Counted from the first letter of the stretch, positions 6,572 through 13,274 are shown. The stretch: 17,242 nucleotides of DNA from an uncultured Collinsella sp. (GCA_958403395.1 CATXXF010000040.1:1-17242); one strand, 5' to 3'. Numbers and translations: made by a program. The notes: generated from the letters alone by a model not told the origin.

Positions 6572-6641
6572 ATATTTGGGACATGTCTAGAAATCTACTT
6601 TTTGCTGTAGCGGATGGGCAAGTAGATTTGCGGGCATGCCA
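6568..6641. repeat. Triple complementary repeat between the HAD gene and perR
   Basis: AAATCTACTT (6591-6600) and AAGTAGATTT (6620-6629) form a perfect 10-bp inverted repeat around a 19-nt loop. A third segment, GTAGATATTT at 6568-6577, can pair with the same middle arm, so two hairpins exclude each other. GTAGATATTTGGGACATG and GTAGATTTGCGGGCATG are near direct repeats. Neither strand shows a U-tract. The loop (TTTGC ... GATGGGC) partly recalls the apical loops at 15813-15829 and 16977-16995. Confidence 0.5.
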
Positions 6642-6648
6642 CTAAGGG

Positions 6649-7029
6649 CTACCGGCAGTCGGGGCAGAGACCCTCGAAGATGGTGTAGTGCGACGTGACG
6701 TGCCAGCCGATTTGCTCGGACGCCTTGGCGTCGAGCTGGGCATCGAAGGGGAGCGGTACGTCGATGACGCGGCTGCACGAGGTGCAGATGATATGCGCAT
6801 GCGGCTCGATCGTGCGATCGAAGCGGCTGCCGCCCGGCGTCTTGATGGAGAGGATTTCGCCGGCGTCGGCCAAGAGATTGAGATTGCGGTAGACCGTACC
6901 GCGGCTGATTTTGTCATCCTGCGCGCGCACGACGTTGTAGATTTCGTCGGCGGTGGGATGGTTATAGCTTTGGCGCACGGCGTCAAGAACCAGCTTTCGC
7001 TGCCTGGTATTCCTTCTTTGCACCGCCAT
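6649..7029 (-). CDS. perR: Fur-family peroxide-responsive repressor, PerR type
   Basis: Metal-dependent repressor that senses peroxide by oxidation of iron-bound histidines. The 126-residue protein has a winged helix (about 1-75, with ISRGTVYRNLNLL as recognition region) and a C-terminal dimerisation domain. Compared with Bacillus subtilis PerR, every key residue has a counterpart at constant spacing: regulatory-site His24, Asp71, His77, His79 and Asp90 (for H37, D85, H91, H93, D104), and structural-zinc Cys82, Cys85, Cys122 and Cys125 (for C96, C99, C136, C139). The aspartate at the D104 position favours PerR over Fur or Zur. The protein ends one residue after the last cysteine. ATG 7029 has GGCGAGG upstream. 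It is last in a minus-strand block. Confidence 0.88.
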   Translation of the reverse strand: MAVQRRNTRQRKLVLDAVRQSYNHPTADEIYNVVRAQDDKISRGTVYRNLNLLADAGEILSIKTPGGSRFDRTIEPHAHIICTSCSRVIDVPLPFDAQLDAKASEQIGWHVTSHYTIFEGLCPDCR

Positions 7030-7065
7030 GCGCCTCGCCTCTTTTCTATTAACGGTCGTAGGTAA

Positions 7066-7097
7066 ATGATACCGTATTTAGCACACAATACTAATAA
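7066..7097 (-). promoter_or_regulatory. Possible perR promoter with Per-box-like operator
   Basis: On the minus strand TATCAT (7071-7066) lies 17 bp after TTAGTA (7094-7089), a weak promoter. The 15-mer at 7097-7083, TTATTAGTATTGTGT, matches the Per box consensus at 9 of 14 defined positions and would overlap the -35. It also overlaps the stop codon of the acylphosphatase gene. Autoregulation is typical of PerR but is only inferred here. Confidence 0.3.
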
Positions 7098-7501
7098 TGA
7101 GGACTGAAACCGTCTTCATTGGCAAGTGGGGCTCGGGCCTGGGCGTCTACGAGGCGAAAACGCGTTCCCATGCGCTCGTAGGAGGCATGAAGCGCCTCGA
7201 GATGAGATAGGACGTTTGCCGGATCTCCCTGTATCTCCATCTCGACTGAGCCGTCTTCCATATTACGCACCCAGCCGGTGAGGGAGCGTGCCTGTGCGAG
7301 GTTGGTGTTGGTAAAGCGAAAACCAACGCCTTGGACTTGCCCCGCCCAGCGCAGGAAATAGCGCAGGGGAGTGTCTTGAGTGGCCTCGTCGCTTGCGAGT
7401 ACGGTAAGCCTGCGGCGCAGCTCGAGCTCGACGTTTGATGGTTTTTGAGGCTCTCGACTGCCGCCGGTGACGCTGGAGAAGAACGTATCGAAGAGGCCCA
7501 T
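7091..7501 (-). CDS. Acylphosphatase-domain protein with N-terminal extension
   Basis: Acylphosphatase hydrolyses carboxyl-phosphate bonds such as those of acetyl phosphate or 1,3-bisphosphoglycerate. In this 136-residue protein the domain spans about 46-130, with the catalytic pair visible: Arg62 in GQVQGVGFRF and Asn80 in LTGWVRNMEDG. The first 45 residues (GLFDTFFSSVTGGSREP, then a charged helix-like stretch) are not part of the usual 90-100-residue enzyme. ATG 7501 lies 2 bp after the stop of the oxidoreductase gene, so translation is probably coupled; the frame stays open upstream only as a shadow of that gene. The link between the two activities is unknown. Confidence 0.87.
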   Translation of the reverse strand: MGLFDTFFSSVTGGSREPQKPSNVELELRRRLTVLASDEATQDTPLRYFLRWAGQVQGVGFRFTNTNLAQARSLTGWVRNMEDGSVEMEIQGDPANVLSHLEALHASYERMGTRFRLVDAQARAPLANEDGFSPHY

Positions 7502-7503
7502 CG

Positions 7504-8610
7504 CTATGCCTGCTTGCCTGCGTCGGCCGGGAAGGTAATGCCGGCCTGCTGGCGCACGGCATCCATGATGCGCAGTGAGACGAGCGTGACATCGCGGTAG
7601 TGGCCAAGCTCGTGACGTCCCGCCGGGGTCTCCCAAATCTCTTCCTTGACGTTATCGATGCCGCCAATGGCGGTGATAAAGTCTGCGAGTTCGTATTCCA
7701 TAGTGTTGCTCGATTTGGGCAGGTCGAGCACACGGCCGTTGTCGCCCTGTTCGTGCGGTGCCTCGGTCGCCGAGCCGCGTACGACATCGCCGCGATAGTC
7801 GATGCGGACGTTGCGGGGCGTGGACAGATGGTCGATCTGGATAGTGCCACGCTCGCCTTCGATCTGCGAGGGCAGCAGGTCATTCGTAATTTTGGAGTGC
7901 GCGAGCTCGACGGAGATGCGGCCTCCGCCATAGCTGGCGAGGATGGAACCGCAGCCGTCGATGGGGCCGTGCGTGAGCTGTCGCGTGGTGGGGTCGAGCA
8001 GAGTAGTCATGCTCGTAAGGCCGGAAGGCATGCCGAAAATCTCGACCATGGGCTCGACGGCGTAGACGCCAATGTCCATGAGGGAACCCGATGCCATATT
8101 GCAGTCGAAGATATTGGTGGCGCGTCCCGCGAGAATCTCGTTGTAGCGCGAGGAATACTTGCCAAAGCGCAATGAGGCGCGGCGGATGGGGGCGATCTCG
8201 CCCAGGGCGTCCTCGATGGCGTGGAAGGCGGGATCGTGGAGGGGACGCATGGCCTCGAGGGCCACGACACCTGCTGCCTCGGCAGCGCGGAAGACTTCCA
8301 GCGCCTGCGCTTCGGTGGCGCAGAAGGGTTTCTCGACGATGACGTGCTTGCCACCGGCGATGCAGGCAAGGGCCTGCTCGTAGTGAAGTGCGTTAGGGCT
8401 GCCGATATAGACGGCGTCGACGTCGGCGGCTGCCGCGAGCTCATCGAGCGACGTAAAGTTTCGCTCACCACCGCGCTCGGCGGTAAAGGTAGTACCGCGA
8501 TTGGCGTCGCGTGAAAGCGTGCCCACAAACGCGGCTTGGTCGTTGGCGTTGACGACTTGGATAAAGTCGTCGGTGATCATGGATGTGCCGATGGTCGCGA
8601 TGCGCAGCAT
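7504..8610 (-). CDS. Gfo/Idh/MocA-family NAD(P)-dependent oxidoreductase
   Basis: Predicted cytosolic dehydrogenase of the glucose-fructose oxidoreductase/inositol dehydrogenase family, acting on a sugar, polyol or related compound that sequence does not reveal. The 368-residue protein has an N-terminal Rossmann fold (MLRIATIGTSMITDDFI, less glycine-rich than usual), then DAVYIGSPNALHYEQAL, the hallmark VEKPF with Lys94, and a C-terminal beta-sheet domain. ATG 8610 follows AAGGGGG (8615-8621). The acylphosphatase starts 2 bp after its stop codon. A TACACT hexamer on the minus strand (8649-8644) may be a -10 box, but no convincing -35 accompanies it. It differs clearly from the second family member at 15868. 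Confidence 0.9.
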   Translation of the reverse strand: MLRIATIGTSMITDDFIQVVNANDQAAFVGTLSRDANRGTTFTAERGGERNFTSLDELAAAADVDAVYIGSPNALHYEQALACIAGGKHVIVEKPFCATEAQALEVFRAAEAAGVVALEAMRPLHDPAFHAIEDALGEIAPIRRASLRFGKYSSRYNEILAGRATNIFDCNMASGSLMDIGVYAVEPMVEIFGMPSGLTSMTTLLDPTTRQLTHGPIDGCGSILASYGGGRISVELAHSKITNDLLPSQIEGERGTIQIDHLSTPRNVRIDYRGDVVRGSATEAPHEQGDNGRVLDLPKSSNTMEYELADFITAIGGIDNVKEEIWETPAGRHELGHYRDVTLVSLRIMDAVRQQAGITFPADAGKQA

Positions 8611-8683
8611 ACGTCCCCCTTGCGTTGTTTGGTCTACAAGATGAGTGTAGCGCGTGGGGATATAAAGCTGCGCGAAAACGCTA

Positions 8684-9169
8684 TTACAGGTCGCTCTCGT
8701 TAAAGCCGGTGTCGATATCGAGGTTGCTGCCGTCGGCCGCCGTGGTGGCGAGCTCGTCGCAGCGCTCGTTGAGCTCGTGGCCGGCATGTCCCTTAACCCA
8801 GATGAACTCCACCTTATGCTTGCTTTTGGCGGCAAGCAGGCGCTCCCACAGGTCGCGGTTCTTAACGGGCTGCTTGTTGGCGGTTTTCCATCCGCGCTTT
8901 TTCCAGCCGTCGATCCAGTGCTTGTTAAAGGCGTTGACGACGTACTGCGAATCGGAATGGACCTCGACCTCGCAGGGGCGGTTAAGTGCCTCGAGCGCCA
9001 CGATGACCGCCATGAGCTCCATGCGGTTGTTGGTGGTCTTGGCGTAGCCGCGCGAAAGCTCGGAGGTGAAGGTCTTGCCGGCGGGGTTGGTGTATTTGAG
9101 CACGGCGCCGTATCCGCCGCGTCCCGGATTTGATCGGGCCGAGCCGTCGGTATAGATGATGACCTTCAC
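8684..9169 (-). CDS. rnhA: Ribonuclease HI
   Basis: Degrades the RNA strand of RNA-DNA hybrids, removing primers and R-loops. The 161-residue protein has the full active site: Asp8 in IYTDGSARSNPG, Glu51 in NNRMELMAV, Asp73 in HSDSQYV and Asp138 in NERCDELA, with His128 or His131 in the flexible GHAGH loop. The basic protrusion typical of E. coli RNase HI is present (HWIDGWKKRGWKTANKQPVKN). The start is GTG 9169 with AAAGGA upstream; the overlapping ATG one base earlier runs straight into TGA. A -10-like TACAAT on the minus strand (9213-9208) may give it its own promoter downstream of the LysR gene. Confidence 0.95.
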   Translation of the reverse strand: MKVIIYTDGSARSNPGRGGYGAVLKYTNPAGKTFTSELSRGYAKTTNNRMELMAVIVALEALNRPCEVEVHSDSQYVVNAFNKHWIDGWKKRGWKTANKQPVKNRDLWERLLAAKSKHKVEFIWVKGHAGHELNERCDELATTAADGSNLDIDTGFNESDL

Positions 9170-9232
9170 ATGGTTCCTTTCGTTGGGTACGTTTCGTGTG
9201 AGTGACCATTGTAGCGCCGCGTTCGCCGAGGG

Positions 9233-10171
9233 CTAGCAATCTACCATATCTACCCCGTCCTCTGATGGCTGGTTTTCTTGGATGATGCGGTCGAGCTCGT
9301 CGAGGTATTGCTGCAACAGGGGAGAGGGCTTGCGTTCATCGTGCATGATATAGCCTACGTGCATCGTCGGGGCATCTGCCAGCGGAATCGATGCCATGCC
9401 CCATTGCATTTCGTTTGAGAGCACGCCGGTGGAGAGCGTGTAGCCGTTCGAGGTGATCAGCAGATTGGTGAGCGTGCCGCGGTCAGAGACTCGAATGTTG
9501 CGATCGCAGGGGATGTAGCTAAACGGCTCCTCGGCGTAATAGAAGGAGTTTGAGGTTCCCTGCTCAAAGCTGTAGCGCGTATAGGGCGTAAGGTCGGCAA
9601 GGGACAGCTGCGGGCGGCGGGCAAGCGGGTGGCGCTCACTTACGAACACGTGGACCTTTGCATCAAAGAGGTGATGGAAGCTTGCTCGGGCATCGGTAAA
9701 GGCTTTCTGTAGGACACGATTGTTAAAGTCGTCCAGATAGAGGATGCCAATGTCGCTGCGAAACGCGCGGACGTCATCGATGATCTGCGACGTGGTGGTC
9801 TCGCGCATGATGAACTCGAACTTGTCGTCCCGGCAGCGCTCGACGACGTTGACGAAGGCCTCGACCGAAAAGGCGTAATGCTGGGCGGAAATGGCGAGGC
9901 GGGCTTGCGGGGTGCCGCCGTCCTCGTAGCGCGCCTCGAGCATGTCGGCCTGCTCTACGACCTGGCGCGCATAGCCCAAAAGCTCGGTGCCGTCGTTGGT
10001 GAGCGTGACGCCGCGGCTGGAGCGCGTAAAGATCTCCAGATGGAGCTCCTGTTCCAGGCTTTTGACGGCGTTTGATATGTTGGACTGAGCGGTATAGAGG
10101 CGCTGAGCTGCGGCGTTAATTGAGCCGGACTCTGCCACGGCAATCAGAAAACGAAGCTGCTGAAGGGTCAT
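9233..10171 (-). CDS. LysR-family transcriptional regulator
   Basis: DNA-binding regulator of 312 residues. The N-terminal winged helix-turn-helix (1-60) is typical: LQQLRFLIAVAESGSINAAA, AQSNISNAVKSLEQEL, IFTRSSRGVTLT. The rest is the two-lobed effector domain. The gene is divergent from metY and the shared region carries a LysR-type operator, so it very likely controls metY and itself; the co-inducer would then be a sulfur-assimilation or methionine metabolite such as O-acetylserine or homocysteine. That is inference. I chose ATG 10171, which has AAAGGA 8 nt upstream, over ATG 10180, which abuts that site. Confidence 0.9.
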   Translation of the reverse strand: MTLQQLRFLIAVAESGSINAAAQRLYTAQSNISNAVKSLEQELHLEIFTRSSRGVTLTNDGTELLGYARQVVEQADMLEARYEDGGTPQARLAISAQHYAFSVEAFVNVVERCRDDKFEFIMRETTTSQIIDDVRAFRSDIGILYLDDFNNRVLQKAFTDARASFHHLFDAKVHVFVSERHPLARRPQLSLADLTPYTRYSFEQGTSNSFYYAEEPFSYIPCDRNIRVSDRGTLTNLLITSNGYTLSTGVLSNEMQWGMASIPLADAPTMHVGYIMHDERKPSPLLQQYLDELDRIIQENQPSEDGVDMVDC

Positions 10172-10190
10172 CGGCGCCATCCTTTCGAGT

Positions 10191-10211
10191 GTTATCTATA
10201 TAACCGATAAC
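10191..10211. promoter_or_regulatory. LysR-type operator in the lysR-metY divergent region
   Basis: GTTATC and GATAAC form a perfect inverted repeat separated by 9 bp, containing both ATC-N9-GAT and T-N11-A, the classic LysR box. Its centre (10201) is about 66 bp upstream of the expected metY transcription start near 10267, the usual position of a LysR recognition site for activation. It is also 20 bp upstream of the lysR start codon, fitting autorepression. Confidence 0.75.
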
Positions 10212-10231
10212 AGGTTAGCGCTTTTAAGTGA

Positions 10232-10260
10232 TTGACCGAGGGAAACAATGCTCGTACTAT
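10232..10260 (+). promoter_or_regulatory. metY promoter
   Basis: TTGACC (10232-10237) and TACTAT (10255-10260) are separated by exactly 17 bp, giving the best promoter match in the window. Transcription should start near 10267 and leave a leader of about 177 nt before metY. Confidence 0.7.
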
Positions 10261-10328
10261 TCAAAACACACAAAGGCGGTAGGTAATTAAGCCAACCACG
10301 GAACCGGGATGCGAAAGGAGGCCCGCAT

Positions 10329-10382
10329 ATGAATTGCTTACCAAGACGAATGCCGGGCTCCTGCTTGCGCCCGTCGGCGTGA
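10329..10382 (+). CDS. Possible 17-residue leader peptide upstream of metY
   Basis: A short ORF encodes MNCLPRRMPGSCLRPSA. Its ribosome binding site AAAGGAGG (10314-10321, 7-nt spacer) is the strongest in the window, which is the main reason to take it seriously. It contains two Cys codons and a second Met codon, fitting a leader that senses sulfur amino-acid supply. Segment 10317-10328, which includes part of the ribosome binding site, can pair with 10350-10361 inside the ORF at 10 of 12 positions, so translation and folding would compete. The metY ribosome binding site is 50 nt downstream. No known riboswitch class was recognised in the leader. Confidence 0.45.
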   Translation: MNCLPRRMPGSCLRPSA

Positions 10383-10443
10383 TCAGGAGACAGCGACTTA
10401 CTTCTCTTACGCTTATTACTTTTGTTCGATCAAGGAGATCATC

Positions 10444-11754
10444 ATGAGCCAGTTCATCAACAACCCCGAGCACACTTTTGGTTTCGATACCCTGCAGCTG
10501 CACGTTGGCCAGGAGAGCGCCGATCCCGCATCCGACTCCCGCGCCGTGCCTATCTACCAGACCACGAGCTATGTGTTCCGCAACTCCCAGCACGCCGCCG
10601 ACCGCTTTGGTCTTGCCGACGCCGGTAACATCTACGGCCGTCTGACCAACTCCACCCAGGGCGTCTTCGAGGATCGCATCGCCGCGCTCGAGGGTGGCGT
10701 TGCTGGCCTCGCCGTCGCCTCTGGTGCCGCCGCCATCACCTATACCCTGCAGGCGCTCGCTCAGGCCGGCGACCATGTGGTTGCCCAGAAGACCATCTAC
10801 GGCGGTTCCTACAACCTGCTGGAGCACACGCTCTCCCAGTTTGGCGTCGAGACCACCTTCGTCGATGCCCACAACCTGGACGAGGTCGAGGGCGCCATCA
10901 AGGACAACACCACGGTCATCTACCTCGAGACGCTCGGCAACCCCAACTCCGACATCCCCAACATCGACGCCATCTCCGAGATCGCCAAGAAGCACGGTTT
11001 ACCGGTTGTCGTCGACAACACCTTCGGCACCCCGTATCTGTTCCGCCCGCTGGAGCACGGCGCCAACATCGTTGTTCACTCCGCAACTAAGTTCATTGGC
11101 GGCCACGGCACCTCGCTGGGCGGCGTGATTGTCGATGGCGGCAACTTTGACTGGAAGGCGAGCGGCAAGTATGCGCAGATCGCCGAGCCCAACCCCTCCT
11201 ACCATGGCGTCTCGTTTGCCGAGGCTGCCGGTCCCGCCGCCTTCGCGACCTATGTCCGCGCTATCTTGCTGCGTGACGAGGGCGCCTGCATCAGCCCGTT
11301 CAACGCCTGGGTCCTGCTCCAGGGCACCGAGACTCTGTCGCTGCGCGTTGACCGTCATGTCGAGAACACCAAGAAGGTCGTTGAGTTCCTGGTTGGTGAC
11401 AGCCACGTTGCCAAGGTGAACCACCCGAGCCTGTCTGAGCACCCCGATCACGAGCTCTATCAGAAGTACTTCCCCAACGGTGGTGCCTCGATCTTTACCT
11501 TTGAGATTAAGGGTGGCCAGGAGGCAGCTTGGAAGTTCATCGATCATCTGCAGGTCTTCTCACTGCTCGCCAACGTGGCCGACGTCAAGTCGCTCGTCGT
11601 GCACCCGGCTACTACCACGCACTCGCAGCTCTCTGCCGAGGAGCTCGCCGAGCAGAACATCACGCCCTCCACGATCCGTCTTTCCATCGGTACCGAGAAC
11701 GCCGAGGATATCATTTGGGATCTGAAGCAGGCCTTCGCCGCGCTGGACGAGTAA
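10444..11754 (+). CDS. metY: O-acetylhomoserine sulfhydrylase (aminocarboxypropyltransferase)
   Basis: PLP enzyme that makes homocysteine from O-acetylhomoserine and sulfide (direct sulfhydrylation route to methionine). The 436-residue length is typical of MetY rather than the roughly 390-residue MetB/MetC enzymes. Motifs: GFDTLQLHVGQ at the start, AVPIYQTTSYVF, IYGRLTNST, ASGAAAI, DNTFGTPYL and the PLP lysine Lys216 in HSATKFIGGHG. The 40-residue loop with ANPSYHGVSF-like sequence (EPNPSYHGVSF) is also MetY-specific. ATG 10444 has AAGGAG (10432-10437). Codon use is strongly biased to GC-rich codons, suggesting high expression. Control is probably by the divergent LysR regulator and by the leader with its small ORF. 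A strong terminator follows, so it is monocistronic. Confidence 0.95.
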   Translation: MSQFINNPEHTFGFDTLQLHVGQESADPASDSRAVPIYQTTSYVFRNSQHAADRFGLADAGNIYGRLTNSTQGVFEDRIAALEGGVAGLAVASGAAAITYTLQALAQAGDHVVAQKTIYGGSYNLLEHTLSQFGVETTFVDAHNLDEVEGAIKDNTTVIYLETLGNPNSDIPNIDAISEIAKKHGLPVVVDNTFGTPYLFRPLEHGANIVVHSATKFIGGHGTSLGGVIVDGGNFDWKASGKYAQIAEPNPSYHGVSFAEAAGPAAFATYVRAILLRDEGACISPFNAWVLLQGTETLSLRVDRHVENTKKVVEFLVGDSHVAKVNHPSLSEHPDHELYQKYFPNGGASIFTFEIKGGQEAAWKFIDHLQVFSLLANVADVKSLVVHPATTTHSQLSAEELAEQNITPSTIRLSIGTENAEDIIWDLKQAFAALDE

Positions 11755-11814
11755 GGCGACTTGTGCAAGGACCCCTTGCGACTCGATAGGTATAACTGCA
11801 TAAAATGCCTGCTC

Positions 11815-11855
11815 AAGACGCCTGTGCGAACAATGGTTGCACAGGCGTCTTTTTT
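11815..11855 (+). terminator. Rho-independent terminator of metY
   Basis: A 13-bp perfect stem (AAGACGCCTGTGC at 11815-11827 with its complement at 11839-11851), an 11-nt loop that can add three more pairs, and a run of six T (11850-11855). Strong terminator. Confidence 0.93.
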
Positions 11856-11908
11856 GCATAGAGAGGGCGCAAAAACAGGGTTTTTGACATGCTTTATGCA
11901 TTCGAGTT

Positions 11909-12048
11909 GTGGAAAACTCCTGTTGAGAGGATGTGAGTTTTACGCAATTGACGTGCGCCTTTTGAGTAAAACCGCAGGTCGCGATTTGCTCGGGGTACTA
12001 TGCAGCGCGATCGAATCATACGCAGCTCAAACGCAGCAAAAACGCACT
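11909..12048 (+). promoter_or_regulatory. Structured upstream region of the secreted protein gene with 11-bp repeats
   Basis: The 211-bp gap 11856-12066 holds no gene. AAAACTC and GAGTTTT form part of an imperfect 13-bp hairpin (from TTGTGGAAAACTC near 11908 to the GCAA near 11947). The same GTTTTAC can instead pair with GTAAAAC downstream (11965-11971), so two folds exclude each other. CGCAGC recurs at 12021 and 12032, and CGCACT at 12043: three tandem 11-bp units ending just before GGAGG at 12051-12055. No convincing -35/-10 pair was found. Confidence 0.35.
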
Positions 12049-12066
12049 ACGGAGGTTTCCAGCTAC

Positions 12067-12843
12067 ATGAGGATCGATTCACGAAAACCGAAAGCCGCCG
12101 CCCTTTCCGCCGCTCTGACCGTGGCACTTTTGGCGGGCGCCGGTGCAACTGATGCCCACGCGGCAACACTGTCCGACACGGTTGGATCCACGCCGTCCGA
12201 GGCGACGCTGGTGCAGCCTGTCGACTATCGCAGCGACGGCTTTGGCTCCATGCAGGAGTGGAACGCCTCGATGGAGGCCAAGCGCGATTCCCTTGAGATG
12301 CGTGCTCAGATCATCATGAACATGTACGGTGACTATGCCACCGATGACGAGCGCGCTGTACTGCAGAGTTGTATCGACGGTGCGGGCAGTCTTTTGACGA
12401 TGGAGGAGGTCGACGCGAAGTCGACCGAGCTCGATGAGCTGCGCACTGCACTTGAGGATGCCAAGCGCGAAGCGCTCGAGGTTGCTGCCGCCGAGGCGGA
12501 GGCTGCCGAGGCCGCCCAGGCTTCGTACTACAACGCCGGTTACACTCCGTCCTACGCGTCTGCCGCGTCCTACGCGAACGGATCGGGCCTGACGCGCTCT
12601 ATGGGTGTCAATAACTACAACGGTCGCCGCGAGACCTATTACAGCAGCAATGTGCTTTATCACTATCGCACGGGCGAATGGACTCAGGATTCTGAGGGCT
12701 TCTGGCGCGATTCCGACGGCTATTACGTTGTTGCCGCGGGCGATATGGCCCAGGGCTCGACCTTTACGGGCTCCAAGGGTGATTGCAAGGTCTATGACTC
12801 CGGCTGTGCTGCCGGAACCACCGATTACTACACCGGTTGGTAA
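12067..12843 (+). CDS. Secreted protein with coiled coil and C-terminal beta-barrel-like domain
   Basis: Function unknown; probably an exported cell-envelope protein. The 258 residues comprise a signal peptide (basic start MRIDSRKPKAA, hydrophobic 11-27, likely cleavage after AHA near 32), a helical region, an Ala/Glu-rich coiled coil (about 118-152), a Tyr/Ser/Ala/Gly-rich linker (153-195) and a C-terminal domain (195-258) with EGFWRDSDGYYVVAAGDM and KVYDSGCAAGTTDYYTGW. The last part resembles the small double-psi-beta-barrel-like domain found at the end of many secreted wall-associated proteins of Gram-positive anaerobes; Cys240 and Cys247 could form a disulfide. There is no LPXTG or transmembrane anchor. 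ATG 12067 follows GGAGG with an 11-nt spacer; the open frame further upstream runs through the metY terminator and is not credible. Confidence 0.75.
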   Translation: MRIDSRKPKAAALSAALTVALLAGAGATDAHAATLSDTVGSTPSEATLVQPVDYRSDGFGSMQEWNASMEAKRDSLEMRAQIIMNMYGDYATDDERAVLQSCIDGAGSLLTMEEVDAKSTELDELRTALEDAKREALEVAAAEAEAAEAAQASYYNAGYTPSYASAASYANGSGLTRSMGVNNYNGRRETYYSSNVLYHYRTGEWTQDSEGFWRDSDGYYVVAAGDMAQGSTFTGSKGDCKVYDSGCAAGTTDYYTGW

Positions 12844-12946
12844 TTTTTCTGCATCACGGATATTTGGCGGACGGGCGTCTTTACCGAGCTTTAGGGCAAC
12901 GTAAGGACGTCCGTTCTATGTATGCGTTTGAGTTAACAGAGCCCTT

Positions 12947-12968
12947 ACCGTGGCGGTACGCTGGGCGT
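12947..12968. promoter_or_regulatory. Two abutting 11-bp palindromes, operator-like
   Basis: ACCG-TGG-CGGT (12947-12957) is followed directly by ACGC-TGG-GCGT (12958-12968). Each has 4-bp arms around TGG, and their centres are 11 bp, about one helical turn, apart. They lie 62 bp before the small membrane-protein gene. This looks like a paired operator, but the arms are short and chance is possible in GC-rich DNA. Confidence 0.35.
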
Positions 12969-13029
12969 ATGGATGCGGGGCACACTGGTTCTTGAGAAAT
13001 AAGGTCTTTCTCTTGGAGGAAGTGGTCTT

Positions 13030-13236
13030 GTGAATGCTCGAGATATTGCCGTTGCCGCCGTCGCGTTGATGCTTGGCTGCCTTGGTCCCACGGCCGCGCT
13101 CGTCGCGGGCATGCAGGGGACATGCGGGGCTGCTCCTATCGTGGTCGGCGCGCTGATCGCGGCCACGCTGCTGGGAAGCGCAGGCGTGGTTCTTTGCCGC
13201 GACGATGAGGACGAGGTGCCGGGGTCGCAACGCTAA
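13030..13236 (+). CDS. Small two-helix membrane protein
   Basis: A 68-residue protein I do not recognise. It has two predicted membrane helices (about 5-27 and 34-56) joined by a short Gly/Cys-containing turn (GMQGTCGAAP), and an acidic cytosolic-type tail (CRDDEDEVPGSQR). There is no charge pattern of a classic toxin. The GTG start at 13030 has a good GGAGGA (13015-13020, 9-nt spacer), and a terminator follows, both of which argue for a real gene. A 6-bp hairpin (GAGAAA at 12994-12999 with TTTCTC at 13007-13012) lies just ahead of the ribosome binding site. Its small size makes any function call unsafe. Confidence 0.65.
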   Translation: MNARDIAVAAVALMLGCLGPTAALVAGMQGTCGAAPIVVGALIAATLLGSAGVVLCRDDEDEVPGSQR

Positions 13237-13274
13237 CTGTTGTGAGATCGGCCGCCGGTCATAGACGAAGATGA

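Noticed and set aside
10267..10443. Riboswitch (SAM, cobalamin or T-box) in the metY leader
   Set aside because: A CAGGAGAC near 10384 recalls the cobalamin 3' motif and CGGAACCGGG recalls a T-box bulge, but the other conserved parts of those classes are missing.
10261..10995. 244-codon minus-strand ORF opposite metY
   Set aside because: It is a Gly/Val-rich shadow of the strongly biased metY codons and runs through the metY promoter and leader.
11908..11917. DnaA-box-like TTGTGGAAAA
   Set aside because: A single imperfect site with no cluster, AT-rich element or dnaA/dnaN context; no origin is supported.
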